From an uncultured Eubacteriales bacterium (GTDB lineage Bacteria > Bacillota > Clostridia > Oscillospirales > Acutalibacteraceae), in contig CABQAC010000125.1 of NCBI GenBank assembly GCA_902462035.1, positions 1 through 6,459 of the forward strand: a stretch of 6,459 bases of DNA, written 5' to 3'. The notes below the pieces were generated by a model. It made no database searches. It was not told the origin of the DNA and worked only from the letters and a program-made list of their open reading frames with translations. Of the stretch, positions 1 through 5,498 are shown piece after piece. The position numbers and the translations under genes were made by a program. How positions within the stretch are numbered: the stretch's first letter is position 1; every line of letters starts with the position of its first letter.

Positions 1-116
1 TCCTGCATGTGGAAGATGACAAGATGGAGGAGAACGTGGTGGCGGAAATGCTGCAAAAAGGCTATAAGCTGGGCGGCAAAGTTCTGCGGCACGCTATGGT
101 CAAGGTGGCGAATTGA
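1..116 (+). CDS. grpE: GrpE nucleotide exchange factor, C-terminal end (partial)
   Basis: This is the last 37 codons of grpE, read from position 3 to the TGA at 114-116; the 5' part lies outside the window. GrpE is the cytoplasmic nucleotide exchange factor that releases ADP from DnaK. The visible peptide (HVEDDKMEENVVAEMLQKGY, then KLGGKVLRHAMVKVAN) matches the conserved C-terminal beta-domain of GrpE, which has the pattern E-N-V-V-x-E-x-L-Q-K-G-Y-x-L-x-x-K-V-L-R-x-A-M-V-x-V. GrpE usually has Pro after this Arg (RPAMV); His is found here, a mild variant. The gene stands 136 bp upstream of dnaK in the usual Firmicute order, in which hrcA normally precedes it. No CIRCE operator is visible, but it would lie upstream of this window. 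Confidence 0.93.
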   Translation, partial: LHVEDDKMEENVVAEMLQKGYKLGGKVLRHAMVKVAN

Positions 117-131
117 CCGGCTTTTTAACTG

Positions 132-168
132 TTTTCCGCGCATGCGGATGGAAACGGAAGGTTTTTTT
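132..168 (+). terminator. Possible weak attenuator after grpE (imperfect stem plus T7 run)
   Basis: A run of seven T (162-168) follows a short, imperfect dyad: TTCCG at 134-138 can pair with CGGAA at 155-159, with two further T-G wobbles, and a competing TCCGC/GCGGA hairpin sits at 135-148. The stem is short and its loop long, so termination would be partial at best. It could reduce readthrough from grpE into dnaK. Confidence is low because the stem is far weaker than the other terminators in this window. Confidence 0.2.
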
Positions 169-172
169 CTAT

Positions 173-191
173 CGCGCGGCTCGGCCGCGCG
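173..191 (+). repeat. Perfect GC hairpin in the grpE-dnaK gap
   Basis: CGCGCGGC (173-180) and GCCGCGCG (184-191) form an 8-bp all-GC stem with a TCG loop. The T-run lies upstream of it (162-168), not downstream, so it is not an ordinary + strand intrinsic terminator. On the - strand it is followed by an A-run, so it does not terminate there either. It may instead be an mRNA processing or stability hairpin protecting the 5' end of a dnaK message; that role is inference. Confidence 0.5.
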
Positions 192-194
192 GAC

Positions 195-222
195 TTGGTT
201 AATATAAAACGGAGAATATAAT
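195..222 (+). promoter_or_regulatory. Possible internal sigma-A promoter for dnaK
   Basis: A perfect -10 hexamer TATAAT (217-222) lies 16 bp downstream of a weak -35 (TTGGTT, 195-200, 3 of 6 matches to TTGACA). Transcription would start near 229, giving a leader of about 24 nt with the AAAGGAAGG Shine-Dalgarno at 237-244. An internal promoter would let dnaK be made at higher levels than grpE. No CIRCE inverted repeat is seen in this gap. Confidence 0.35.
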
Positions 223-252
223 CCCGGTCAATGCGAAAGGAAGGTCATTGTT

Positions 253-2100
253 ATGTCTAAAACTATCGGTATCGATCTTGGCACCACCAATTCCTGCGTC
301 GCGGTTATTGAAGGCGGCGAACCGACAGTCATCCCCAACGCCGAAGGCGCGCGCACCACGCCTTCTGTGGTGGCGTTTTCCAAAACCGGAGAGCGGATGG
401 TCGGCCAGGTGGCAAAACGCCAGGCGATCACCAACCCGGAGCGGACGGTTATGTCCATCAAGCGGGAAATGGGCACCGACCACAAGGTGAATATCGACGG
501 CAAAGCGTATTCTCCGCAAGAGATTTCGGCTATGATCCTGCAAAAACTGAAAACCGACGCGGAAGCGTATTTGGGTGAAAAGGTTTCTTCGGCGGTCATT
601 ACCGTGCCCGCCTATTTTACCGACGCCCAGCGCCAGGCCACCAAGGATGCGGGCAAGATTGCCGGGTTGGATGTGAAGCGCATCATCAACGAACCCACCG
701 CCGCGGCGCTGTCCTACGGTATCGACAAGGAAAACGACCAAAAGATTATGGTGTACGACCTGGGCGGCGGCACCTTTGACGTATCCATCATCGAGATGGG
801 CGACGGCGTGCAGGAGGTTTTAGCCACTGCGGGCAACAACCGTTTGGGCGGCGACGACTTTGACAAGATCGTGATGGATTGGCTGGCCGACAGCTTTAAG
901 AAGGAAACCGGCGTGGACCTGCGCAACGATAAAATGGCGATGCAGCGGCTGAAGGAAGCGGCCGAGAAGGCGAAGATCGAGCTTTCCGGCGTGACCACTT
1001 CCCAAATCAACCTGCCCTTCATCACCGCCGACGCCACCGGCCCCAAGCATTTGGATATGACCCTGACCCGGGCGAAGTTTGACGAATTGACCGCCGAACT
1101 GGTGCAGAAGACGATGGGCCCGGTCCGCCAGGCGCTGAGCGACTCCGGCCTGTCCATCGGCCAAATCGACAAGGTGCTGATGGTGGGCGGTTCCAGCCGT
1201 ATTCCGGCCGTGATCGAGGCGGTGCGCAAGTTTACGAACAAGGATCCTTTCAAAGGCATCAACCCTGACGAATGCGTCGCCATCGGCGCCGCGCTGCAGG
1301 CCGGCGTGCTGGGCGGCGAGGTTCAGGGCCTGCTGCTGCTGGATGTTACGCCGCTTTCCCTGGGTGTGGAAACCAAGGGCGGCATCTTTACGAAGATCAT
1401 CGAGCGCAACACCACCATTCCCACCAAAAAGAGCCAAATCTTCTCTACCGCCGCGCACAACCAGACTTCGGTCGAAGTCCATGTGCTGCAGGGCGAGCGC
1501 GAATTCGCCCGGGACAACAAGACGCTTGGGAACTTCCACCTGGACGGCATTCCGGCGGCGCCCGCAGGCGTGCCCCAGATCGAGGTCACCTTTGACATCG
1601 ACGCCAACGGCATTGTCCATGTTTCCGCCAAGGAACTGACCACCGGCAAGGAGCAAAGCATCACCATTACCTCCAACACCAACTTGAGCAAGGACGAAAT
1701 TGACAAAGCGGTGCGGGATGCCGAGCAGTATGCCGAGGAGGATAAAAAGCGCCGCGAGGTCATCGATGTGCGCAACGGCGCCGAAACCCTGGTTTATTCG
1801 GTGGAAAAATCCGTGGAAGAGCTTGGCGATAAAATTACCGCCGAAGAGAAAGCGGAAATTCAGAACAAGGCCGACGCGGTGAAGGAAGCCATTAAGGGCG
1901 AGGATGTGGAAATCATCAAAGCAGCCCAGGAAGCGCTGCAAAAGGCGTTTTACCCGGTCTACGAAAAACTTTCCCAGCAGGCCGCGGCCGCGCAGCAGAG
2001 CGGGCAGCCCGGCGGCGCGCCCCAGGATAACGGCCAGCCCCAGGACGGTGTTTACGACGCCGATTTCCGCGACGTGGACGACGACGGCAGCAAGCAGTAA
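253..2100 (+). CDS. dnaK: Hsp70 chaperone DnaK
   Basis: DnaK is the cytoplasmic Hsp70 that binds and releases unfolded polypeptides in an ATP-driven cycle with DnaJ and GrpE. The product is 615 residues. The nucleotide-binding domain (about 1-358) shows the phosphate-1 motif IGIDLGTTNS at 5-14, Lys70, VYDLGGGTFDVS at 167-178 (Thr174 matches the E. coli autophosphorylated Thr199) and the adenosine motif VLMVGGSSRIP at 308-318. The interdomain linker LLLLDV is at 360-365. The beta substrate domain follows to about 480 (VTPLSLGVETKGG near its start), then the helical lid to about 580, and a Gln/Gly-rich tail ending DADFRDVDDDGSKQ. The N-terminal lobe lacks the ~24-residue insert of Gram-negative DnaKs (VMSIKREMGTDHKVNIDGKAYSP runs straight through), which is the Firmicute form. 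ATG 253 is preceded by AAAGGAAGG at 237-244, 8 bp away. All key residues are intact; nothing suggests damage. Confidence 0.98.
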   Translation: MSKTIGIDLGTTNSCVAVIEGGEPTVIPNAEGARTTPSVVAFSKTGERMVGQVAKRQAITNPERTVMSIKREMGTDHKVNIDGKAYSPQEISAMILQKLKTDAEAYLGEKVSSAVITVPAYFTDAQRQATKDAGKIAGLDVKRIINEPTAAALSYGIDKENDQKIMVYDLGGGTFDVSIIEMGDGVQEVLATAGNNRLGGDDFDKIVMDWLADSFKKETGVDLRNDKMAMQRLKEAAEKAKIELSGVTTSQINLPFITADATGPKHLDMTLTRAKFDELTAELVQKTMGPVRQALSDSGLSIGQIDKVLMVGGSSRIPAVIEAVRKFTNKDPFKGINPDECVAIGAALQAGVLGGEVQGLLLLDVTPLSLGVETKGGIFTKIIERNTTIPTKKSQIFSTAAHNQTSVEVHVLQGEREFARDNKTLGNFHLDGIPAAPAGVPQIEVTFDIDANGIVHVSAKELTTGKEQSITITSNTNLSKDEIDKAVRDAEQYAEEDKKRREVIDVRNGAETLVYSVEKSVEELGDKITAEEKAEIQNKADAVKEAIKGEDVEIIKAAQEALQKAFYPVYEKLSQQAAAAQQSGQPGGAPQDNGQPQDGVYDADFRDVDDDGSKQ

Positions 2101-2116
2101 TTTAAAATCATCGTGG

Positions 2117-2139
2117 GAGGGGGGCATTGCGTCCCCCTC
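2117..2139 (+). repeat. GC hairpin just after dnaK
   Basis: GAGGGGG (2117-2123) pairs with CCCCCTC (2133-2139), a 7-bp stem with a 9-nt loop starting 17 nt after the dnaK stop codon. No T-run follows, so it is not a typical intrinsic terminator. It may protect the 3' end of a processed dnaK mRNA. Confidence 0.45.
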
Positions 2140-2148
2140 GCATTGATG

Positions 2149-2243
2149 TTTACCCATGGGACATTCCTTGTGAAATCATGAGGAATGAATGATGAAAAAG
2201 CGCGGCTTTTTCATGATTCATTTCCCATAAACACGGTTTATGG
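2149..2243 (+). repeat. Nested palindrome cluster in the dnaK-dnaJ gap
   Basis: This AT-richer 95-bp stretch contains several overlapping inverted repeats. The strongest is an 18-bp stem with a single G-G mismatch, 2184-2201 against 2205-2222, around a GCG loop. ATGGGA (2156-2161) matches TCCCAT (2223-2228), and this outer pairing is extended by GTTT (2149-2152) against AAAC (2229-2232), with three unpaired bases on the left. CATTCC (2162-2167) can pair with GGAATG (2182-2187), and AATCATGA (2174-2181) with TCATGATT (2211-2218); both compete with the main stem. A separate 8-bp hairpin CCATAAAC/GTTTATGG (2225-2232/2236-2243) ends two bases before the dnaJ Shine-Dalgarno. There is no downstream T-run. 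It could be a relic of a small palindromic repeat element or an mRNA switch limiting DnaJ relative to DnaK. Confidence 0.6.
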
Positions 2244-2260
2244 TCAGGAGTTGATAATTG

Positions 2261-3277
2261 GTGGCGGACAAAAGGGATTATTACGAGGTGATGGGCGTTC
2301 CGAAAAACGCTTCGGATGACGAGATCAAGAAAGCCTATCGCAAGCTCGCGAAAAAATACCACCCGGATTTAAACCCCGGGGACAAAACGGCGGAACAGAA
2401 TTTTAAAGAGGTCAACGAGGCGTACGAGGTGCTGTCGGACCAGGAAAAAAAGGCACGGTACGACCAGTTTGGCCATGCGGGGGTAGATCCCAATTTTGGG
2501 GCGGGCGCCGGCGGCTACGGCGGCGGTATCGATATCGACGATATCTTCGGCAGTATTTTTAGCGGTTTTGGTTTTGGGGGGCAGCGCCGCGCAAACCCCA
2601 ACGCGCCGCGCCGCGGGGCCGATGTGGAAACCACGGTGACCGTCGCTTTTGAGGAAGCGGCCAAAGGCTGCGCCAAGACCATCAGTTACAATGTGGTGGA
2701 AAGCTGCGCCGACTGCAGCGGCACCGGCAAAATTGTGGAAAAGCCCTGCCATACCTGCAATGGCGCGGGGCGGGTGCGCCGCCAGCGCACGGTAGAGGTT
2801 AAAATTCCCGAAGGAATTGACGACGGCCAGATGATCAGCGTAGGCGGACACGGCAACGCCGGTACCAACGGCGGCCCGTCCGGCGACCTGCTGGTGCAGA
2901 TTCGGGTGCGTCCCCACGCCATCTTCGAGCGCAGGGGCAACGACGTTTGGTGCGAAATGCCCATCACCTTTACCCAGGCGGCTTTGGGCGCGGACGTGGT
3001 GGTGCCCACCCTGGACGGCAGGGTGACCTATCATGTGCACGAGGGGACCCAGCCCGGAGACGTGTTCAAGCTGCGCGAGCGGGGCATCAAGGGCGTGAGC
3101 AGCCGCAGCCGCGGGGACCAGTATGTTCGGGTAACCATCGAGGTGCCCCGCAATCTGTCCGAAAAGCAGAAAGATGTGCTTCGGGAGTTCGACGGGACCA
3201 CCAGTGATAAAAATTACCAAAAGCGCAAGGGCTTTTTCAATACGCTGAAGGATTTGTTCGGCGGCGGAGAAGCGTAA
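2261..3277 (+). CDS. dnaJ: Co-chaperone DnaJ (Hsp40) with a shortened zinc-finger domain
   Basis: DnaJ delivers unfolded substrates to DnaK and stimulates its ATPase in the cytoplasm. The protein is 338 residues, counting from GTG 2261. The J-domain (5-70) has YYEVMGV and the essential HPD at 34-36; a Gly/Phe-rich segment covers 77-108; the C-terminal beta-domains follow from about 172 (VEVKIPEGIDDG at 178-189, GGPSGDL at 204-210). The zinc domain carries only two CxxCxGxG motifs, CADCSGTG (149-156) and CHTCNGAG (163-170), six residues apart, where type I DnaJs have four. Total length is correspondingly about 40 residues below the usual 370-390. The start is GTG 2261, since MADKRDYYEV is the usual N-terminus; TTG 2258 is an in-frame alternative closer to the AGGAG at 2246-2250. 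The reading frame is continuous, so this is not a frameshift. The gene lies between dnaK and prmA, as in other Firmicutes. Confidence 0.95.
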   Translation: MADKRDYYEVMGVPKNASDDEIKKAYRKLAKKYHPDLNPGDKTAEQNFKEVNEAYEVLSDQEKKARYDQFGHAGVDPNFGAGAGGYGGGIDIDDIFGSIFSGFGFGGQRRANPNAPRRGADVETTVTVAFEEAAKGCAKTISYNVVESCADCSGTGKIVEKPCHTCNGAGRVRRQRTVEVKIPEGIDDGQMISVGGHGNAGTNGGPSGDLLVQIRVRPHAIFERRGNDVWCEMPITFTQAALGADVVVPTLDGRVTYHVHEGTQPGDVFKLRERGIKGVSSRSRGDQYVRVTIEVPRNLSEKQKDVLREFDGTTSDKNYQKRKGFFNTLKDLFGGGEA

Positions 3278-3288
3278 GCCTATTTTGT

Positions 3289-3323
3289 AGGGCCGCGTAC
3301 CCGGCAGGCGGGAGCGCGGCCCT
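3289..3323 (+). repeat. Strong GC hairpin after dnaJ
   Basis: AGGGCCGCG (3289-3297) pairs perfectly with CGCGGCCCT (3315-3323), and CCCG/CGGG (3300-3303/3309-3312) continues the stem inside it. It begins 11 nt after the dnaJ stop. The following sequence (TCCCCACGCGAAAAAC) has no T-run, so classical intrinsic termination is not supported. It may be an mRNA-stabilising hairpin or a copy of a dispersed palindromic repeat. Confidence 0.55.
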
Positions 3324-3353
3324 TCCCCACGCGAAAAACAACAATAAGAAAAC

Positions 3354-3404
3354 GGGCGTTTTATGCAGGGGCGGCGCTTTGCGCCGCAGGCCGGACGAAC
3401 GCCC
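3354..3404 (+). repeat. Two-tier stem-loop in the prmA leader
   Basis: An outer stem GGGCGTT/AACGCCC (3354-3360/3398-3404) encloses an inner perfect hairpin GCGGCGC-TTT-GCGCCGC (3371-3387). The structure ends 10 nt before the prmA Shine-Dalgarno (AAAGGAT, 3415-3421), so it leaves the ribosome site free as drawn. With the preceding hairpin (3289-3323) it makes most of the dnaJ-prmA gap structured. Its function is unknown. Confidence 0.5.
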
Positions 3405-3430
3405 AGTACCGACGAAAGGATGGCCGTTTG

Positions 3431-4363
3431 ATGGAATGGACCGAAGTTTCCGTAACGGTGGATGCGGAACAGATCGACCTGGCGGGGGACATTGCCCAAA
3501 TGGTGGTGCCCTACGGCATTTATATCGAGGATTATTCCCACCTGGAGGAGGAAGCCAAGGAAATTGCCCATATTGACCTGATCGATGAGGATTTGCTGGC
3601 GAAGGACCGGACCAAGGGCATTATCCACGTTTATCTCAGCCCGGAAGCATCCCCGGTAGAGGCGCTGGCCTTTCTGGCGGAACGGTACCGGGCCGCGGGC
3701 ATCGCCCATGCGATTTCCACGGCGCAGATCCGGGAGGAAGACTGGGCCAACGAATGGAAACAGTATTTTAAGCCGATGGAAATTGGCTCCCGGCTGGCCA
3801 TTTGCCCCACCTGGGAAACATACGGCAACCCCACGGGCCGGTCGGTACTGCGCATTGATCCCGGCATGGCGTTCGGCACCGGCGGCCACGCCACCACGCG
3901 GCTTTGCCTGGAAACGCTGGAAAAATATATCACGCCGGATACCGACCTGCTGGATTTGGGGTGCGGCAGCGGCATCTTATCCATTGCCGGTTTGCTGCTG
4001 GGCGCCCGCAGCGCCACTGGGGTGGATATCGACGCGCTTGCGGTCAAGACCGCTGTGGAAAACGGCCGGGTAAACGGCATGGAACCGCCCCGGTACCGCA
4101 TTCTGCCCGGCAACCTGGCCGACCAGGTGGAGGGGACTTTCCAGGTGGTAGCGGCCAATATCGTGGCGGATGTGATCCTGCATTTCTGCCCCCAAGTAGG
4201 ACGCTACCTTGCCCCCGGCGGGGTGTTCATCGCTTCGGGAATTATCGATACCCGGGAGAATGAGGTGCTCGCGTCCCTGGAAGAAAACGGGCTGGAGGTG
4301 ACCGAACGGCGGGAGGACAGCGGCTGGATCTGCCTGGCGTGCAAGCAGGCGGCGGGACGTTAA
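3431..4363 (+). CDS. prmA: Ribosomal protein L11 methyltransferase PrmA
   Basis: PrmA is a cytoplasmic SAM-dependent methyltransferase that trimethylates ribosomal protein L11. The 310-residue product has the usual PrmA length. The N-terminal part (about 1-100) is the L11-recognition region. The linker carries NEWKQYFKP (107-115), and PGMAFGTGGHATTR (144-157) is the family's signature entering the catalytic domain. The SAM-binding motif is LLDLGCGSGILSIAG (173-187) with an acidic motif GVDID at 197-201, and the catalytic-loop NIVAD is at 243-247. The C-terminus ends RREDSGWICLACK, typical of PrmA. ATG 3431 is chosen because AAAGGAT (3415-3421) stands 9 bp upstream; an adjacent TTG at 3428 would add one residue. 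In many Firmicutes rsmE follows prmA directly; here it does not, and no T-run terminator occurs until 4540. Confidence 0.97.
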   Translation: MEWTEVSVTVDAEQIDLAGDIAQMVVPYGIYIEDYSHLEEEAKEIAHIDLIDEDLLAKDRTKGIIHVYLSPEASPVEALAFLAERYRAAGIAHAISTAQIREEDWANEWKQYFKPMEIGSRLAICPTWETYGNPTGRSVLRIDPGMAFGTGGHATTRLCLETLEKYITPDTDLLDLGCGSGILSIAGLLLGARSATGVDIDALAVKTAVENGRVNGMEPPRYRILPGNLADQVEGTFQVVAANIVADVILHFCPQVGRYLAPGGVFIASGIIDTRENEVLASLEENGLEVTERREDSGWICLACKQAAGR

Positions 4364-4381
4364 TACTTTCTTTTCGGTCCG

Positions 4382-4435
4382 TTAAAAGAAAATTCACAGC
4401 GGCTTAACAACAAATTCGCAGACCGATTTTATACT
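4382..4435 (+). promoter_or_regulatory. Pho-box-like direct repeats with a -10: putative PhoP-activated promoter
   Basis: Four hexamers start at exact 11-bp intervals: TTAAAA (4382), TTCACA (4393), TTAACA (4404) and TTCGCA (4415). The known Bacillus PhoP binding pattern is TTAACA-like hexamers spaced by about 5 bp, and this array fits it. Nine bases after the last repeat comes TATACT (4430-4435, 5 of 6 to TATAAT). No -35 hexamer stands 16-18 bp upstream of it, as expected when a bound response regulator replaces the -35. Transcription would start near 4442, at the foot of the following hairpin. That PhoP is the binder is inference. Confidence 0.5.
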
Positions 4436-4441
4436 GTAATC

Positions 4442-4546
4442 GTACTCAAAAAGTTGGAGCCGCACCAACAGAGTACTTGTTCAACCCCTCCTCAATATAC
4501 CCCTCAAGCAAGAGAAAAAAGCCGAACCGTTTGGTTCGGTTTTTTT
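4442..4546 (+). ncRNA. Candidate intergenic small RNA, about 105 nt
   Basis: No protein gene is supported here, but the segment has the parts of a free-standing regulatory RNA. It starts about 7 nt after a -10 (TATACT, 4430-4435). It opens with a two-part hairpin: GTACTC/GAGTAC (4442-4447/4471-4476) enclosing GTTGG/CCAAC (4453-4457/4465-4469). It then has an apparently unpaired stretch with two copies of ACCCCTC (4484-4490 and 4499-4505), the first extended to CCCCTCCTC. It ends in a strong intrinsic terminator (4522-4546). C-rich unpaired motifs able to pair with Shine-Dalgarno sequences are a known trait of Firmicute trans-acting sRNAs such as RsaE/RoxS; I do not claim membership in that family. 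Alternatively it is a leader/attenuator for the M23 gene downstream. No RNA family was recognised. Confidence 0.5.
4522..4546 (+). terminator. Intrinsic terminator (works in both orientations)
   Basis: CCGAACC (4522-4528), loop GTTT, and GGTTCGG (4533-4539) are followed by seven T (4540-4546). Six A at 4515-4520 precede the stem, so it could also terminate - strand transcripts. It is the first clear terminator after prmA and therefore also closes the chaperone operon. A CGGTTC at 4554-4559 could compete for GAACCG (4524-4529), so regulated readthrough cannot be excluded. Confidence 0.9.
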
Positions 4547-4561
4547 CTTTTGCCGGTTCTT

Positions 4562-4568
4562 TTCGACA
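4562..4568 (-). promoter_or_regulatory. Possible Spo0A box
   Basis: TTCGACA on the + strand is the exact reverse complement of the Spo0A consensus TGTCGAA. It lies about 120 bp upstream of the SpoIIQ-like gene. A seven-base match is expected about once by chance in a window of this size, so location is the main support. Confidence 0.25.
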
Positions 4569-4638
4569 ATCCACGCGCATATTCATTAAGGCGGGATCCT
4601 GACGGAAAGGAAAATGATAAAATTCTGCGCCTTCTATG

Positions 4639-4668
4639 GCATAAATACCGGTGGCAAAGGCCAAAATA
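4639..4668 (+). promoter_or_regulatory. Match to the forespore sigma-F promoter, upstream of the M23 gene
   Basis: GCATA (4639-4643) matches the sigma-F -35 consensus GYATA. After a spacer of exactly 15 bp, GGCCAAAATA (4659-4668) matches GGNNANANTR at every fixed position. In Bacillus subtilis spoIIQ is a sigma-F gene, which agrees with the product encoded here. The caveat is distance: a start near 4675 would put the Shine-Dalgarno GGAGGTG (4674-4680) at the very 5' end, leaving a leader of only about 14 nt. Confidence 0.45.
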
Positions 4669-4688
4669 CCATCGGAGGTGCAGCGATT

Positions 4689-5486
4689 ATGAGTAATTTG
4701 CATTTTGACCAACCCAAAAGGAAAAAGTCCTTTTCAGGCAAAGGAAAAGGGTTTTATGTGGCGCTGGCTGTCTGCCTGGTCGCCGTGGGGGCCGCGGCCT
4801 GGACTACTTGGAACAGCGTTTCGAACCTGACCCAAAAGGAACCAGACCCTACGCCCAGCAACCAGATTGTGGTGGGGGTTTCGTCCGACGGAAAGGGCGT
4901 TTCCTCCCAAACTGTTTCCCAGCCCGGCACATCGTCGTCCGCGCCCACAGCCAGCAGCAAGCCGTCCGTCAGCAGCAAACCGCCCGTTGCCAGCCAAAAG
5001 CCCACGTCTTCGGCCGTGGCGTCCAGCGAGCCGGTCAAAGACGTTGTGGTAACGCCCACGACCTTCCTGATGCCTTCCGGCGGAAAGGTTTTGAAGGAGT
5101 TCAGCAATGAGCAATCTTTGTATTCCATGACCTTCGGGGACTGGCGGATTCACGAGGGAATCGACATCGCCATGAATCAGGGCAGCACGGTGCAGGCCAT
5201 CGGCGACGGCAAGGTTACCGATGTGTACGAGGACGACATGTACGGCACAGTGGCGGTGATCGCGCACGAAGCCGGGCTGGAAGCGCGGTATTGCGGCCTG
5301 GCCAAAAATACGACGGTTAAAAAGGGCGAGGCTGTCAAGGGCGGGCAGGTCATCGGCTCGGTCGGAGAAATCCCCTGCGAGGTTGTAGACGAATCCCACC
5401 TGCATTTCGAAATCCGGAAAGACGGCGTCTGCGTGGATCCGCTTGCCGCCATGGGGAAAAAGGGGACGACGGCCTCCTCGCAATAA
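4689..5486 (+). CDS. SpoIIQ-like M23 (LytM) family membrane metallopeptidase
   Basis: The 265-residue protein has a basic cytoplasmic N-terminus (KRKKSFSGKGKG), one membrane segment at about 21-40, a Ser/Pro/Lys linker (about 70-118), and a C-terminal M23 domain (about 125-255) outside the membrane. M23 enzymes are zinc peptidases that cut peptidoglycan cross-bridges. The zinc/catalytic residues are present: His155 and Asp159 in HEGID, and His237-Leu-His239 in SHLHFE. The domain's wording (GDWRIHEGIDIA, VTDVYEDDMYGTV, VGEIPCE, VDP) resembles clostridial SpoIIQ, the forespore protein that joins SpoIIIAH across the engulfment septum. ATG 4689 is chosen because GGAGGTG (4674-4680) precedes it by 8 bp; an in-frame ATG at 4614 adds 25 residues but has a poorly spaced site. 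The sigma-F-like promoter supports a sporulation role. A vegetative cell-wall hydrolase is the alternative. Confidence 0.9.
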   Translation: MSNLHFDQPKRKKSFSGKGKGFYVALAVCLVAVGAAAWTTWNSVSNLTQKEPDPTPSNQIVVGVSSDGKGVSSQTVSQPGTSSSAPTASSKPSVSSKPPVASQKPTSSAVASSEPVKDVVVTPTTFLMPSGGKVLKEFSNEQSLYSMTFGDWRIHEGIDIAMNQGSTVQAIGDGKVTDVYEDDMYGTVAVIAHEAGLEARYCGLAKNTTVKKGEAVKGGQVIGSVGEIPCEVVDESHLHFEIRKDGVCVDPLAAMGKKGTTASSQ

Positions 5487-5498
5487 AATCGGAACAAA

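Noticed and set aside
117..252. CIRCE/HrcA operator in front of dnaK
   Set aside because: No TTAGCACTC-N9-GAGTGCTAA-like repeat is present; the 173-191 palindrome is GC-only and unrelated.
199..741. Long open frames on the - strand opposite dnaK (also 714-1283 and 820-2157)
   Set aside because: They are antisense to a clearly recognisable dnaK, have no ribosome sites or recognisable domains, and arise from the codon bias of a GC-rich gene.
2246..2263. FourU or ROSE-type RNA thermometer hiding the dnaJ ribosome site
   Set aside because: No upstream segment pairs convincingly with AGGAG at 2246-2250; the nearby 2225-2243 hairpin ends just before it.
2369..3889. 506-codon open frame on the - strand opposite dnaJ and prmA
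   Set aside because: It spans two verified genes and their gap, resembles no protein family I know, and is a GC-bias shadow.
4614..4688. Upstream ATG giving the M23 protein 25 extra residues, or a leader peptide
   Set aside because: The A/G-rich stretch before it is only about 3 bp away, whereas GGAGGTG stands 8 bp before ATG 4689; the extra residues precede the basic N-terminus without adding a signal sequence. There is no stop codon, so it is not a separate leader peptide.
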